A stretch of DNA of 64,000 nt from Corallococcus macrosporus DSM 14697 (lineage in GTDB: Bacteria > Myxococcota > Myxococcia > Myxococcales > Myxococcaceae). The stretch is taken from NCBI RefSeq assembly GCF_002305895.1, contig NZ_CP022203.1, forward strand, positions 5,862,001 through 5,926,000. The letters are read 5' to 3'. Positions 45,501 to 54,863 of the stretch are shown here, piece after piece. The notes beneath the pieces were generated by a model. That model made no database searches and had not been told where the DNA came from. It saw only the letters and a program-made list of their open reading frames with translations. Position 1 is the stretch's first letter, and each line of letters opens with the position of its first letter. A program made the translations under genes and the position numbers.

Positions 45501-48369
45501 CCCGCACCCACAGCGTGTAGGTGCCATCCGTCAGCACCGGCGTCAGGTAGGACGCCGCGCAGTCCTCCCACAATGTGCTGCCCTCGGCGGGCGCCTGCGT
45601 CGTCGCCCCGGTCTCCAGGACGCACTGGAAGCCCGCCACGTCGCTGGCGGGCGAGTTGAACTCGAAGCCTGCCCGGGGCGCGTTGCTCAACGTCCCAACG
45701 GAAGTGCTCACGCTGGTGTCCGGTAGGGACTTGTCCGTCCGCCACGTGTGGCTGGCGGGCGCCGGGTCCACGTTGCCCGCCGCGTCCCTGGCCCGCACCA
45801 GGAAGGTGTAGGTGGCGTCGCCAGGCGTTGCAAACGTGTCACCGCTCTCACACGCGCTGAAGGCGGCGCCATTCAGGCTGCACTCGAAGTCATTCGCGCT
45901 GCCCGATGGCAGCTCACGGAACGTGAAGACCACCGAGTTCGCGTTGTTCAACGCCTCGGGCAGCGTCCCGAACAACTCCGTATCCGGCGGCGTCAGGTCC
46001 ACCGTCCAGGTATGATGCTGCGGAGCGTCGTCCACGTTCCCCGCCACGTCCTTCGCCCGCACCCACAGCGTGTAGGTCCCCGCGCCCAGCGGAGCCGTCA
46101 CATAGGTCGACGCGGGCGTCAGGTGGGAGGCCGCGCAGTCCTGCCATTGAGCGCTGCCCTCCGCTGGAGCCTCGGTCGTGGCCGAATCATCCCGTGCGCA
46201 CTGGAACGTCACCGGGTCCTCATTCGATTCGAACCGGAACACCGCGACCGCCTGGTTGAAGTCCACCGGGGGCTTGCCGTCCGTGGCGAAGGCCGTGGTG
46301 GGCCGCGCCCGGTCGACCCTCCATGCGTAGCGTGAAGGCGCCGGGTCCACGTTGCCCGCCGCATCGCGCGCCCGGACCCAGAAGGTGTACGTCTCATCAT
46401 CCGTCAGCGTGCCCGTCGTATGGGTCCCCGTCCCCGAGCACGGCGTCGTCAGCCACGCGCCAGCGTCCACCGCGGGCGGCGTGGGTATGTCACCCGTCTG
46501 GAGGACGCACTGGAAGGTGATGCCCGTGGTCTCGTTCGACGCGAACTGGAAGACTGCGTTCTCCAGCCGCGACGGGGACGTGGGCGTGCCGTTCGCCAGG
46601 AAGTGCGTGTCGGGCGCGGCGGTGTCGAGGGTGTAGGTGACCGGGTTGCTGTGAAGTCCCTGGAGCCCCTGGGCCTCGGCGACGGCCACCAGCACGGTGT
46701 TGCCCGTGGGCAATGCCCGGGAGAGCGTGACGGAGAACGCCGTGGGTGAGTCCGAGGTGCCGACCGCGGCTCGGCCGAACTCCGGGCCGTTCGGTACGCC
46801 CGAGATGCGCTGGTAGATCACGACCTCGGTCCCTGGCGTCCCCGTTCCGGTGAGCGTCGGCAACGGGTTGTTCGTCGTCACGGTCGTCGCGGGCGCAATC
46901 ACCGGCGCGGCGGGGGCAGCCAAGGCCCCCTGCATGAACGTGGCGAGCCCGGTGTGAGGGAACGCATTGTCTTGAGGCGTCGCCTCGGCGTGCCCCCCTC
47001 CCACCGCGCTGCCGGCGATACCGTTCGACACATTGGACGTGACCGCACAACCATTCGCAGTCACTGCCTGGACCAAGATCCGCCCGCCACCACCTCCGCC
47101 CCCCGGACCTCGCACGACCGGGTCCCCGTCGTCGGAATCGCCGCCGCCGCCCCCCAAGGCGTTGAGGCCGATGCCCCCGGCGCACGCAACGTGCTCGACC
47201 GTTCTGACATGAATGGTGCCACCCGCGCCCCCTCCGCCACCTCCGGACTCCGCGCTCCCCGCCCCCGCGGCCCCCGATGCGTCGAGCGTGCCGGTTCCTC
47301 CGATGGAGAGCGCGCGAACAAAGATGATTCCGCCGCCATGGCCGCCGTCCGCGTCGGAGTCCTCGTCCTGGCCATGCCCTGCGCCACCGCCGCCGCCCAT
47401 GACCAGATGGGTCAGCGGGGAGAAGCTCAGGGCCGCCCCCCCCACCCCCCTGGCCTCGCTCCGGGAGCCATCAGCGGAGTTGCCGCCCCTGCCGCCCGCG
47501 CCTGTATTACCGCCGCCGCCGCCGCCCGCCCGGACACAGACGCCACCGCCGCCGCCATTGGCGACATTCTCAACGCCCCGGGCGTCCGGATGCGTGACGT
47601 CGATGCCCTCCCCTGCCCGCGCGCGCGTCCCGGCGAGGTTGGTGGAGCCGGGACAACCGGCGAACGGATCACCCTCTCCATCCTCCTCGGTGTCCTCCTC
47701 ATAGCTCCCACCCCGAAACCCGCGCCCCTCCGCGCTGAGCTGGCTGCCATTGCCCAGGTTCACGGCACCATTCGCCATGAAGGCCAGGATGCCGCCAGTC
47801 CGGGTCACGGGGTTCCACGCCTTGGCGCGCACCACCGCGTTGTTGTTCAACGTCAGCGACGTGTACTCCGGCACCCGGACCACCTGCGTGACGCCATCCG
47901 CGTAGGAGTGCTTCAGCGGCCGGTCCAGCGTCAGGAGGAGTTCCTCCTCCGCCTCGTCCTCGACGACAGCCGTCAGCCGAGCCAGCTCCCACCGGCCCAC
48001 GGCGCCGCCCTCCAGGTAGATGGGCCCGGGACTTCCAGGCACCGTCACGGGCACGACGCCCGTGGTCTGGATGATCAGCACCAGGTCACCCGCCGTATCT
48101 CCCCCACCCGCGGGCCCCCGGAATCTGGGGACCACGGGCGCCGACGTGGAGGTGTTGGTGGCCAGTGACGTCGTGATGGTCATGTCCCCCGGCGCCAGCG
48201 GCGCCTTGACCTGTGCGTAGTTGTTGATCTCCACGCCACCCGCCGCGGAAACGGTCCGGGCCCCATCCTGCCCATTGCCCACCAGGTAGGTGTCCGGGCC
48301 CGGCAGGGCCGGCAGGGCCCAGAGCCCCACGGCCGCCATCAGCACCTTCGTCAGAGCGTTCGTTCTCAT
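42571..48369 (-). CDS. Very large AgmC-like repeat protein with MYXO-CTERM-type anchor
   Basis: 1932 residues. Signal peptide (KVLMAAVGLWALPALPG). The N-terminal region (about 30-480) has LGNGQDG-like VGNGQDGARTV, VGRWELARL and a Gly-rich stretch. About ten bacterial Ig-like modules of about 92 residues follow, each with DGTYTLWVRAKDAAGNVD or the ATYSVLVRARDPAGNVD pattern and a pair of cysteines. The C-terminus LSCAAGGEGH-VPLVLLGWACLALMAARRRRV is a Cys, hydrophobic helix and Arg cluster, as in MYXO-CTERM proteins. It is similar to proteins annotated as gliding motility AgmC, from memory. It follows the OmpA gene by 27 bases. Confidence 0.82.
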   Translation of the reverse strand: MRTNALTKVLMAAVGLWALPALPGPDTYLVGNGQDGARTVSAAGGVEINNYAQVKAPLAPGDMTITTSLATNTSTSAPVVPRFRGPAGGGDTAGDLVLIIQTTGVVPVTVPGSPGPIYLEGGAVGRWELARLTAVVEDEAEEELLLTLDRPLKHSYADGVTQVVRVPEYTSLTLNNNAVVRAKAWNPVTRTGGILAFMANGAVNLGNGSQLSAEGRGFRGGSYEEDTEEDGEGDPFAGCPGSTNLAGTRARAGEGIDVTHPDARGVENVANGGGGGVCVRAGGGGGGNTGAGGRGGNSADGSRSEARGVGGAALSFSPLTHLVMGGGGGAGHGQDEDSDADGGHGGGIIFVRALSIGGTGTLDASGAAGAGSAESGGGGGGAGGTIHVRTVEHVACAGGIGLNALGGGGGDSDDGDPVVRGPGGGGGGGRILVQAVTANGCAVTSNVSNGIAGSAVGGGHAEATPQDNAFPHTGLATFMQGALAAPAAPVIAPATTVTTNNPLPTLTGTGTPGTEVVIYQRISGVPNGPEFGRAAVGTSDSPTAFSVTLSRALPTGNTVLVAVAEAQGLQGLHSNPVTYTLDTAAPDTHFLANGTPTSPSRLENAVFQFASNETTGITFQCVLQTGDIPTPPAVDAGAWLTTPCSGTGTHTTGTLTDDETYTFWVRARDAAGNVDPAPSRYAWRVDRARPTTAFATDGKPPVDFNQAVAVFRFESNEDPVTFQCARDDSATTEAPAEGSAQWQDCAASHLTPASTYVTAPLGAGTYTLWVRAKDVAGNVDDAPQHHTWTVDLTPPDTELFGTLPEALNNANSVVFTFRELPSGSANDFECSLNGAAFSACESGDTFATPGDATYTFLVRARDAAGNVDPAPASHTWRTDKSLPDTSVSTSVGTLSNAPRAGFEFNSPASDVAGFQCVLETGATTQAPAEGSTLWEDCAASYLTPVLTDGTYTLWVRAKDAAGNVDTAPQHHTWTVDLTPPDTELFGTLPEAVNNANAAVLTFRALPVGDASDFECSLNGATFSACESGDSFPTPDDATYSVLVRARDPAGNVDPTPASYTWRRDRTRPATELIALVGALSNAPRAGFEFNSPASDVAGFQCVLDNSATTQAPVESSSRWEDCAASYLTPVLTDGTYTLWVRAKDAAGNVDDAPLHHTWTVDLTPPDTELFGTLPEAVNNANAAVLTFRALPVGDASDFECSLNGATFSTCESGDSFPTPGDATYSVLVRARDPAGNVDLTPASYTWRTDKTRPATELSTLVGVLSNAPRALFTLTSSATDVAGFQCVLETGATTQAPAEGSTSWEDCAASYLTPVLTDGTYTLWVRAKDAAGNVDNAPRHHTWTVDLTPPDTQIDSKPDILTNQLTATFVFSASEPGVRFECSYDGGAYFACTSPYALPNAEFPLITEGDHRMLIRAIDEAGNPDDTPALHIWTVVVGEVQTNIVPVSLSNPTRSTTATFSFTSNLSNVVYYCQLDGSPYEQCADSANAVKVYENLAEGSHSLNVKAAEGEFEDQSPAPFNWTIDLTPPVAPTLTSPSADVVYVNVRTPRFEGVAPDDESLTDGTLSVYRGVQLVDSVEDIRANALWAFDFPVSLPDGEYTLLFSFTDKAGNTGATTSRTFTVDATRPVTTLTVNPGDLTNQAQATFEFTSNEAESTFACSVNGAGFSACTSPHTVSVGDASHEFVVRAVDRAGNVANVVGTHSWRVDTVEPSTSIVAKPDVDTNVPSAEFRFESNEAPILYECSLDDAAFVECATPYLLSDLSEGAHRLVVRARDEATNVDTTAEEHVWRVDMTPPLAPEITAPAPDGVVGSLTPTFQGSAEPGSQLVLFVDGVERGVAPVEPSGQWRLTLTTAISEGPHTVSALARDAAQNAGPESQASAFTVDPSINIVREVSSRGGGLSCAAGGEGHVPLVLLGWACLALMAARRRRV
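44324..46100. repeat. 555-bp in-frame tandem repeat inside the AgmC-like gene
   Basis: The landmark GGCGTCAGGTCCACCGT starts at 44324, 44879, 45434 and 45989, exactly 555 bases apart. A second landmark (CAGCGTGTAGGT) starts at 44401, 44956, 45511 and 46066 with the same period. Each unit encodes 185 residues, that is two Ig-like modules. Copies 1-3 are nearly identical over long stretches; copy 4 is partial and diverged. Confidence 0.9.
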
Positions 48370-48396
48370 CGAGCTTGTTCTCCGCGGAGGCGCACG

Positions 48397-50244
48397 TCAG
48401 CGCTGGCCGCGCTCGGGCTTGTCTTGCTGCGGGTCCGCCAGCAGGAACTCCACGCGGCGGTTGTTCTCACGGCCGTTCGACGTCGCGTTGCTGTCAATGG
48501 GGCGCTCCTGGCCGTAGCCCAGGGCCTTCAACCGCTCGGGCGCGATGTCCCGGCCGATGAGGTACTGGCGCACCGCCTCGGCGCGCGCCTGTGACAGGCG
48601 ACGGTTGGCGTCCGGGAAGCCGCGGTCGTCCGTGTGCGCACCCACCACGACAATCGGAATCTCCGGGTGCTCCCGGATGACGCGCGCCACCCAGTCCAAC
48701 AGCTCGAAGGAACGCTTCTGGATGCGGGCCTGCGTCGGCTCGAAGAAGACCTTGCCCATCACCACGAAACGGTCCGGGCGAATCTCCACCAGCGGCAGGA
48801 CATGCAGCGGGCAGCCCAGGTTCTTGGCGTCCCCCGGCTCGTTCACACAGCTATCCGCGCGGTTGGGCACGCCGTCCTTGTCCGTGTCCGACTCCGGGCA
48901 GCCATTGCGCTCGACCGGGCCCGCCTCGTTCGGGCACTCGTCCTTGTCGTTGTCGATACCGTCGCCGTCCGTGTCCCGCACCGGGCAGCCCCGGTTGTCC
49001 GCGGGCCCCGGGTCCGTGGGGCAGCTATCGATTTCGTCGGGGACCTCGTCACCGTCCTGGTCCGGAATGGGGCAGCCCTGACGCGCGGCGGGGCCATGCT
49101 CCACCGGGCAGGCGTCCAGCATGTCCTCGATGCCATCACCATCCGTGTCCTGCGCCGAGCAGCCCTGGCGCGCCACGTCTCCCGGGACGAGCGGGCACTT
49201 GTCGTCGGCGTTGCGCACGCCGTCGCCGTCCTCGTCCAGGTCTGGGCACTCCTGAATCTTCGCCTCGGGCGGCAGGCCCATCTCGCACCGGACCGAGGAC
49301 TCGCCCGGCCCACGCGGCGGCGTCACGTTGCCGAAGGCACCGCCCACCATCAGCCGGAACAGCGGCGTGCCCGGGGCCGCGCCCACGCCCACGCCCGCCA
49401 GCGCGAACATCTCCAGTGACGAGCCCACCAGGTAACGGGCCCCAGGCAGCAATTCCACGGAGGTCGGCTGGTCCGTCAGCGGCAACATGCCCCGGACGTT
49501 GAGCTCCCAGCGCAGCCGCTTGCCCGTCGTGGCCAGCGCTACGCCCAGCCGCAGCTCACGGCCGACCTCATCCTCCGTTTCACCCGCCCGGTCCGTCAGC
49601 AGCACGCGCGGACGCTGCACGTAGCCCAGCTCCACCCCCCCCCGGATGAAGCCGAAGTGCCGGCCCACCATCACCCGGGGCGACAGGCGAAGTCCGCCAT
49701 CATCCCGGGCAAAGGCGCCCTCGCTCCCCAGCGGCAGCCCCGCGGCCAGCTCCAAGGCCAGGTCCACGCCGCCCGCGTCCGTCTGCGTCAGGACACCGAA
49801 GCGAGCGCTCACCACCGGCGTGGACAACGCATGGCTGGCCGGCACCGCGATGCCGTAACGCGCCATGCCCGCGTCGTCCCCGCCCTGGAGCGCCACCATT
49901 GGAAGCTGCAAACCCACCTGGAGCCAGTCCAGCGGGGCATACGCGGCGGCCAGGTGCGCCGTGGTCCGTCCAGAGATGACGGCCACCTCGGGCTGCTCGC
50001 GGATGAGGTTGTCCATGTAGACGAGCGGCTGATGCGCGTAGTGCATCATCACCGTCGCGCGGAAGGCGCCCACGGGAAGCAGCTCGCCCATGCCGACCAG
50101 CAGCGAGCCCTCCGCGCCAGGATTCAACTCCAGGCGCTCCAGGTCGAAGCCTCGCAGCACGGGCGCCTCCTGCGCCCCGGCGGACAGCGACATCAGCGCG
50201 AGTGCCAGCGCGAGCCCGCGGCACAGGAGCTCTTTTCTTCTCAT
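48397..50244 (-). CDS. OmpA-family outer-membrane protein with thrombospondin type 3 repeats
   Basis: 615 residues. Signal peptide (GLALALALMSLSAGA), then a beta-barrel-like region to about 305. About five calcium-binding TSP3 repeats follow (DLDEDGDGVRNADDKCP, DTDGDGIEDMLDACP and so on, about 315-450), each ending in a GC. The C-terminal OmpA domain (about 465-600) has peptidoglycan-binding VVGAHTDDRGFPDANRRLSQARAEAVRQYL and RPIDSNATSNGRENNRRVEF. It links outer membrane and cell wall. It is the first gene of a two-gene operon with the AgmC-like protein and is divergent from the T6SS operon (211-base gap). Confidence 0.95.
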   Translation of the reverse strand: MRRKELLCRGLALALALMSLSAGAQEAPVLRGFDLERLELNPGAEGSLLVGMGELLPVGAFRATVMMHYAHQPLVYMDNLIREQPEVAVISGRTTAHLAAAYAPLDWLQVGLQLPMVALQGGDDAGMARYGIAVPASHALSTPVVSARFGVLTQTDAGGVDLALELAAGLPLGSEGAFARDDGGLRLSPRVMVGRHFGFIRGGVELGYVQRPRVLLTDRAGETEDEVGRELRLGVALATTGKRLRWELNVRGMLPLTDQPTSVELLPGARYLVGSSLEMFALAGVGVGAAPGTPLFRLMVGGAFGNVTPPRGPGESSVRCEMGLPPEAKIQECPDLDEDGDGVRNADDKCPLVPGDVARQGCSAQDTDGDGIEDMLDACPVEHGPAARQGCPIPDQDGDEVPDEIDSCPTDPGPADNRGCPVRDTDGDGIDNDKDECPNEAGPVERNGCPESDTDKDGVPNRADSCVNEPGDAKNLGCPLHVLPLVEIRPDRFVVMGKVFFEPTQARIQKRSFELLDWVARVIREHPEIPIVVVGAHTDDRGFPDANRRLSQARAEAVRQYLIGRDIAPERLKALGYGQERPIDSNATSNGRENNRRVEFLLADPQQDKPERGQR

Positions 50245-50455
50245 GGTTCTCCCCGAAGGAAGCCCGTTTCACGCCAGCCCCCCTTTTCCACTCTACACCG
50301 AAGTCCTGACCGGATTGGGAGGGCGCCTGGGCGGCACCTCACGCCGGCAATGAAAATTTCGTGTCAGCCCCCCCTGTCAGACCAATTCGTGGCATGCTGC
50401 CGCACCACTATCGGGCCAACTCCGCTGGACGAGGCCGCGCGCCGGGGGTCTGTGG

Positions 50456-52720
50456 ATGATCGCGAACGCCGCCTTGCAAGCCAACCAGGCTGAGTTCGAG
50501 TTCCAGGCAGGGGCTTTCACAGCCGGAGAGCTGGCCGTGCTGGGCTTCGAGGCCGAGGAGACGCTGTCCCAGCCCTACGCGGTGGAGGTGGCGCTGGCCG
50601 CGCGGCCGGACGTGGACGTGGATGAGAAGGCGCTGCTGGGCCAGGACGCGCGCCTCACCATCATGCTCGGGGACGGCAGCGCGCGCTTCTTCCACGGCAT
50701 CGTGTCGCGCATGTCACGCTGGGATGAAGGCAGCGGCCCGGAGCGCCGCCGCTACCGCGCCACCGTGGTGCCGCGGCTGTGGACGCTCCGCCACCGGCGC
50801 AAGAGCCGCATTTACCAGGAGCTGACCGTCCCGGACATCGTCCACAAGGTCCTGGACGAGGCCAAGGTGGAGCACCGGCTGGCGCTCACCGGCACCTACC
50901 CCAAGCGGGACTACTGCGTGCAGTACCGCGAGTCCGACCTCGACTTCGTGGCCCGCCTCCTGGAGGAAGAAGGCATCTTCTACTTCTTCGAGCACGGCGA
51001 GGACGCCCACATGATGGTGCTGGGCGACGGCGCCTCCGCCAACCCCGCGATGCAGGGCGAGCCCAAGCTCGTCTTCCGCGAGCGCAGCCAGATGGTCGCC
51101 TCGCAGGAGTACGTCCACGAGCTGGTGTCCCGCACGGAGGTGCAGCCCGGCGCCGTGGCCCTGCGCGACTACAACTTCCTGCGCCCCGCCCAGGACCTCG
51201 GGGCCTCTTCCGAGGCGGAGGGCGCCGAGGCCGCGCTCGAGATCTACGACTACCCCGGCCGCTACGAGGAGCCCGCGCCGGGCCGCAGCCTGGCCAAGGT
51301 GCGCCTGGAGGAGCTGCGCGCCCGGGCGGAGACGGTGACGGGCGCCAGCTACAGCCGCCGCGTCTGCGTGGGCCACTCCTTCGAGCTGGCGGAGCACCCG
51401 GACGAGGCCGCCAACCGCAAGTACCTGCCCGTCTCCGTGCGGCACCTGGGCCACCAGTCAGAAGCGCTGAGCATCGAGCAGGGCTCGCTGCGCAGCCGCG
51501 AGGACTACCGCAACGAGTTCCTCTGCCAGCCCGCGGAGGTCCCCTTCCGCCCGCCGCGCGTGACGCCCCGGCCGGTGATTCCCGGCGCGCAGACGGCCAT
51601 CGTGGTGGGCCCCAGCGGCGAGGAGATCCACACCGACGAGCACGGCCGCATCAAGGTCCAGTTCCACTGGGACCGCGAGGGCAAGAGCAACGACAAGAGC
51701 TCCTGCTGGATTCGCGTCAGCCAGGCCTGGGCGGGCCCGGGCTGGGGCGCGCTGTACCTGCCGCGCATCGGCCACGAGGTCGTGGTGGAGTTCCTCGAGG
51801 GCGACCCGGACCGGCCCATCGTCACCGGCAGCGTCTACAACGGCGCGAACCCGACGCCCATCGACCTGCCCGGCAACAAGACGCAGAGCACGCTGCGCTC
51901 CAGCTCCAGCCCCGGCGGCGCGGGCTCCAACGAGCTGCGCTTCGAGGACGCGGCCGGCAGCGAGCTCGTCTATCTGCACGCGCAGAAGGACTTCAACATC
52001 GTCGTGGAGAACGACAAGACGCAGGAGGTCCGCGGCAACGAGACGTTGCTGGTGCGCAAGGACCGCTCCCGCGTCATCGAGGGCAACCAGGCCCTGCTGG
52101 TGAAGAAGAACGACGACAGCACCGTCACCGGCAACCAGACGCTGGCCGTCACGCAGAACCGCTCCACCACCGTGGGCGGCAACCACACCGAGGCGGTGGC
52201 CGGAGACCAGTCCATCAGCGTCAGCGGCAACCAGGCCCTCACCGTGGCCATGGCCTCCGCGGAGACGGTGGCCCTGGGGAAGATGCTCAACGTCGGCGGC
52301 GCGCTCGCCGTCACCGTGGGCGCCGCCTTCAACGAGCTGGTGGGCGGCCTCAAGTCCGAACAGGTGGGCGGCGCCAAGGTGGAGGTCGTCGGCGCCAAGA
52401 AGTCCGAGACGGTCAAGGGCGCCCGCACGCTCCAGGTGGGCGGGGACCTCTCCGAAGAGGTGGGCAAGTCCCGCACGCTCAAGGTGGACAAGGACATGCT
52501 GGTCAGCGTGGCCGGCAAGGTGAACCACGCCGCCAAGGACGCCTACACCCTGTCCGCCAAGGAAATCTCCCTGGTGGCCCAGGAGCAGTTCACCCTCAAG
52601 GTCGGCTCCGCCACGCTCCAGGTGAAGAAGAACGGGGACGTGGTCATCAAGGGCGCCAAGGTCGAGGTCACCGCGACGGGCGACATCGTCATCAAGGGCT
52701 CCAAGATTTCCGAGAACTAG
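50456..52720 (+). CDS. vgrG: Type VI secretion spike protein VgrG (TssI)
   Basis: 754 residues. The gp27-like N-terminal region (about 15-380) includes [24 protein letters not shown]. The gp5-like OB-fold (about 385-470) has [24 protein letters not shown] and [32 protein letters not shown] long beta-helix of repeats like [21 protein letters not shown] reaches to the C-terminus ([12 protein letters not shown]). No enzymatic extension is apparent, so effectors should bind separately. It heads the T6SS operon on the plus strand. Confidence 0.96.
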   Translation: MIANAALQANQAEFEFQAGAFTAGELAVLGFEAEETLSQPYAVEVALAARPDVDVDEKALLGQDARLTIMLGDGSARFFHGIVSRMSRWDEGSGPERRRYRATVVPRLWTLRHRRKSRIYQELTVPDIVHKVLDEAKVEHRLALTGTYPKRDYCVQYRESDLDFVARLLEEEGIFYFFEHGEDAHMMVLGDGASANPAMQGEPKLVFRERSQMVASQEYVHELVSRTEVQPGAVALRDYNFLRPAQDLGASSEAEGAEAALEIYDYPGRYEEPAPGRSLAKVRLEELRARAETVTGASYSRRVCVGHSFELAEHPDEAANRKYLPVSVRHLGHQSEALSIEQGSLRSREDYRNEFLCQPAEVPFRPPRVTPRPVIPGAQTAIVVGPSGEEIHTDEHGRIKVQFHWDREGKSNDKSSCWIRVSQAWAGPGWGALYLPRIGHEVVVEFLEGDPDRPIVTGSVYNGANPTPIDLPGNKTQSTLRSSSSPGGAGSNELRFEDAAGSELVYLHAQKDFNIVVENDKTQEVRGNETLLVRKDRSRVIEGNQALLVKKNDDSTVTGNQTLAVTQNRSTTVGGNHTEAVAGDQSISVSGNQALTVAMASAETVALGKMLNVGGALAVTVGAAFNELVGGLKSEQVGGAKVEVVGAKKSETVKGARTLQVGGDLSEEVGKSRTLKVDKDMLVSVAGKVNHAAKDAYTLSAKEISLVAQEQFTLKVGSATLQVKKNGDVVIKGAKVEVTATGDIVIKGSKISEN

Positions 52721-52836
52721 GAGCAAGCAGGGAACCGCCACCGGGGGGTGGCTTGAATCCTGTCCGTCCTGTCTGGCAGTTTACGCTTCGCGCGGAAGTT
52801 GTAAGGCTCCGTGCGTTCTTTCAAGGATTACGAATC

Positions 52837-53484
52837 TTGGCGCTAGGACACACAGGCGCCGGCCGCGGGTGGAGCAGCGGCCGGAACCTTCGGTGGGGTG
52901 TGATCATCGCGCTCGCGGGTACCCTGGGTGGGAGCGCGGGCTGCGTGAAGCGTGTGCCCCAGGCGTGTGAGACGCCGCCGCCGTTCCAGGTGGTGGTGGA
53001 TGCGTCGGAGCAGCTCAACCCGGACGCGCGGGGGCGCTCGCTGCCCACGGTGGTGCAGATCGTCCAGCTCAAGGACAGCGTCCGGCTGGAGCGCGCGGGC
53101 TTCAAGGATTTGTGGGGCAAGCCGGAGGAACTCCTCGAGGAGGACCTGCTCCAGGTGGCGGAGGTCATCATTCCGCCCGGCCGCCAGGTGAAGCGCTGGG
53201 TGCAGCGCGATCCCAAGGCCCGCTTCGTCATGGCCATGGGGCACTTCCGCCAGCCGCTGGGTTACTCGTGGCGGACGGTGGCGGCGCTTCCGGTGGTGGA
53301 GGAGGCGCGCTGCGTGGAGCGCCCCGCCGGAGACCAGGGCGACCCCAAGCCGGGGGACGACGTGTTCCGCTACCGGCTGCAAGGCTATCAGATTGACTTG
53401 ATGCTCCGGCCCATGACGCGGGCGCCGGAGCCTCGGCTCCAACCCCAAGCTGGCGACGGCGTGTCGCCGCGGAGAGGTGTATGA
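52837..53484 (+). CDS. tssJ: Type VI secretion outer-membrane lipoprotein TssJ
   Basis: 215 residues. Signal sequence with lipobox (LGGSAGC) and a mature beta-sandwich (FQVVVDASEQLNPDARGRSLPTVVQIVQLKDSVRLERAGFKDLW, RFVMAMGHFRQPLGYSWRTV) typical of SciN/VasD-type TssJ. The start is uncertain: TTG 52837 gives a proper basic n-region (GRNLRW) and has AAGGA nine bases upstream; GTG 52900 would remove it. It overlaps tssK by ATGA. It docks TssM at the outer membrane. Confidence 0.88.
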   Translation: MALGHTGAGRGWSSGRNLRWGVIIALAGTLGGSAGCVKRVPQACETPPPFQVVVDASEQLNPDARGRSLPTVVQIVQLKDSVRLERAGFKDLWGKPEELLEEDLLQVAEVIIPPGRQVKRWVQRDPKARFVMAMGHFRQPLGYSWRTVAALPVVEEARCVERPAGDQGDPKPGDDVFRYRLQGYQIDLMLRPMTRAPEPRLQPQAGDGVSPRRGV

Positions 53485-54848
53485 AGTCCGTGCAGCGAGT
53501 CGTGTGGTCGGAGGGCATGTTCATGAGCCCCCACCACCTCCAGCAGCAGGACCTCTACCACGAGCAACTGCTGGATGAGCGGCTGGCCTCGCTCGAACCC
53601 TACCCCTGGGGCGTGGTGGCCCTGGAGTTCGACATGGAGGCGCTGCGCGCCGGACAGGTGCAGCTCACCCACTTCGCGGGCATCCTCCCCGACGGGCTGC
53701 CCGTCTCCTTCGAATCCGGAGACGCCGAGGCGCCGCCCGCGCGGCCCGCGGACGGCTACTTCCCGCCCGCGCAGCGCACCCTGGACGTGTACCTGGGCGT
53801 GCCGCGCGAGCGCAGCGGCGTGGAGAGCTTCGGCAGCGGCGAGCGGCTGGGCAGCAGCCCGCGCTACACGCCGGCCTCCCGCCCCGTCAGTGACTTGACG
53901 GCCTCCACCTCCATCTCGCAGGTGGCCTTCGGTCAGCGCAACGTGCGGCTCCTGTTCGGCACCGAGCCGCGGGACGACTTCGAGTCCATCAAGCTGTGCG
54001 AGCTGTCCAGGGACCGGTCCGGCAACCTGACGCTGGTCGAGTCCTTCATCCCGTCCTGCCTGCGCATCGACGCGTCGCCGTTCATCATGAACGAGCTGCG
54101 CACGATGCTGCGGCTGATGGTGTCCAAGCAGCGGCAGCTCTCCTCGCGCCGGCGGCACCGGGACGCCTCCGCGCTGGAGTTCACCGCGGGCGACGTGACG
54201 CTCTTCCTGGAGCTCAACGCGCTCAACGGCACCATCCCCTTCCTCCAGCACGCGCTGGACGCGGGCAACCTGAGGCCCAGGGATTTGTACCTGGCGCTGG
54301 CGCAGTGCGCGGGGCAGCTCTGCACCTTCTCCGCCAGCGCGGACCCGTCCACCCTGCCCGCCTTCCAGTTCACCAACCTGCGCGCAACCTTCGAGGACCT
54401 GTTCCGCCGCCTCTCCGAGCTGATGCGCTCGGTGGCGCTGGAGCAGTGCCTGTCGGTGGAGCTGCCGGCGGGCACCGACGGCATGTTCCGCGGCCGGCTG
54501 GAGGACGACCGGCTGGAGCGCTGCGGGCACTTCATCCTCGCGGTGCGCAGCGAGCTGCCCGAGCGGGTGGTGGCCGAGCAGCTCCCCAAGCTGTCCAAGG
54601 TGGCCGCCTGGGAGGACATCCGCGCGCTGGTGCAGGCGGCCGCCCCTGGCGTGCCGCTGTCGGTGACGTACCGCCCGCCGCCGGAGATTCCGGTGCAGCC
54701 GGGCACCGTCTACTTCAGCCTCTCCATGAATGACGGCTACTGGAGGAACGTCATGCGCGACCGGAACCTCGCCATCTACCTCCCGCAGCCGTTCGACGCG
54801 AGCCGAACGACCGTGGAACTGCTCGCGGTCCCCACCGCCAATCGCTGA
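53481..54848 (+). CDS. tssK: Type VI secretion baseplate component TssK
   Basis: 455 residues, standard length. N-terminal shoulder sequence VVWSEGMFMSPHHLQQQD is the TssK signature. The central region has VSFESGDAEAPPARPADGYFPPAQ and FIMNELRTMLRLMVSKQRQL. TssK links the baseplate to TssL-TssM and TssFGE. It overlaps tssJ by four bases and precedes tssL by 15 bases. Confidence 0.96.
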   Translation: MKSVQRVVWSEGMFMSPHHLQQQDLYHEQLLDERLASLEPYPWGVVALEFDMEALRAGQVQLTHFAGILPDGLPVSFESGDAEAPPARPADGYFPPAQRTLDVYLGVPRERSGVESFGSGERLGSSPRYTPASRPVSDLTASTSISQVAFGQRNVRLLFGTEPRDDFESIKLCELSRDRSGNLTLVESFIPSCLRIDASPFIMNELRTMLRLMVSKQRQLSSRRRHRDASALEFTAGDVTLFLELNALNGTIPFLQHALDAGNLRPRDLYLALAQCAGQLCTFSASADPSTLPAFQFTNLRATFEDLFRRLSELMRSVALEQCLSVELPAGTDGMFRGRLEDDRLERCGHFILAVRSELPERVVAEQLPKLSKVAAWEDIRALVQAAAPGVPLSVTYRPPPEIPVQPGTVYFSLSMNDGYWRNVMRDRNLAIYLPQPFDASRTTVELLAVPTANR

Positions 54849-54863
54849 CGCCCCGAGCCGCCC

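Noticed and set aside
44324-46100. Regular repeats considered as a CRISPR array
   Set aside because: The period is 555 bp, in frame and protein-coding; no short repeats with unique spacers.
50391-50403. Sigma-54-like TGGCATG...GC upstream of vgrG
   Set aside because: The GG and GC are separated by nine bases instead of ten and the -12 element is poor; not supported.
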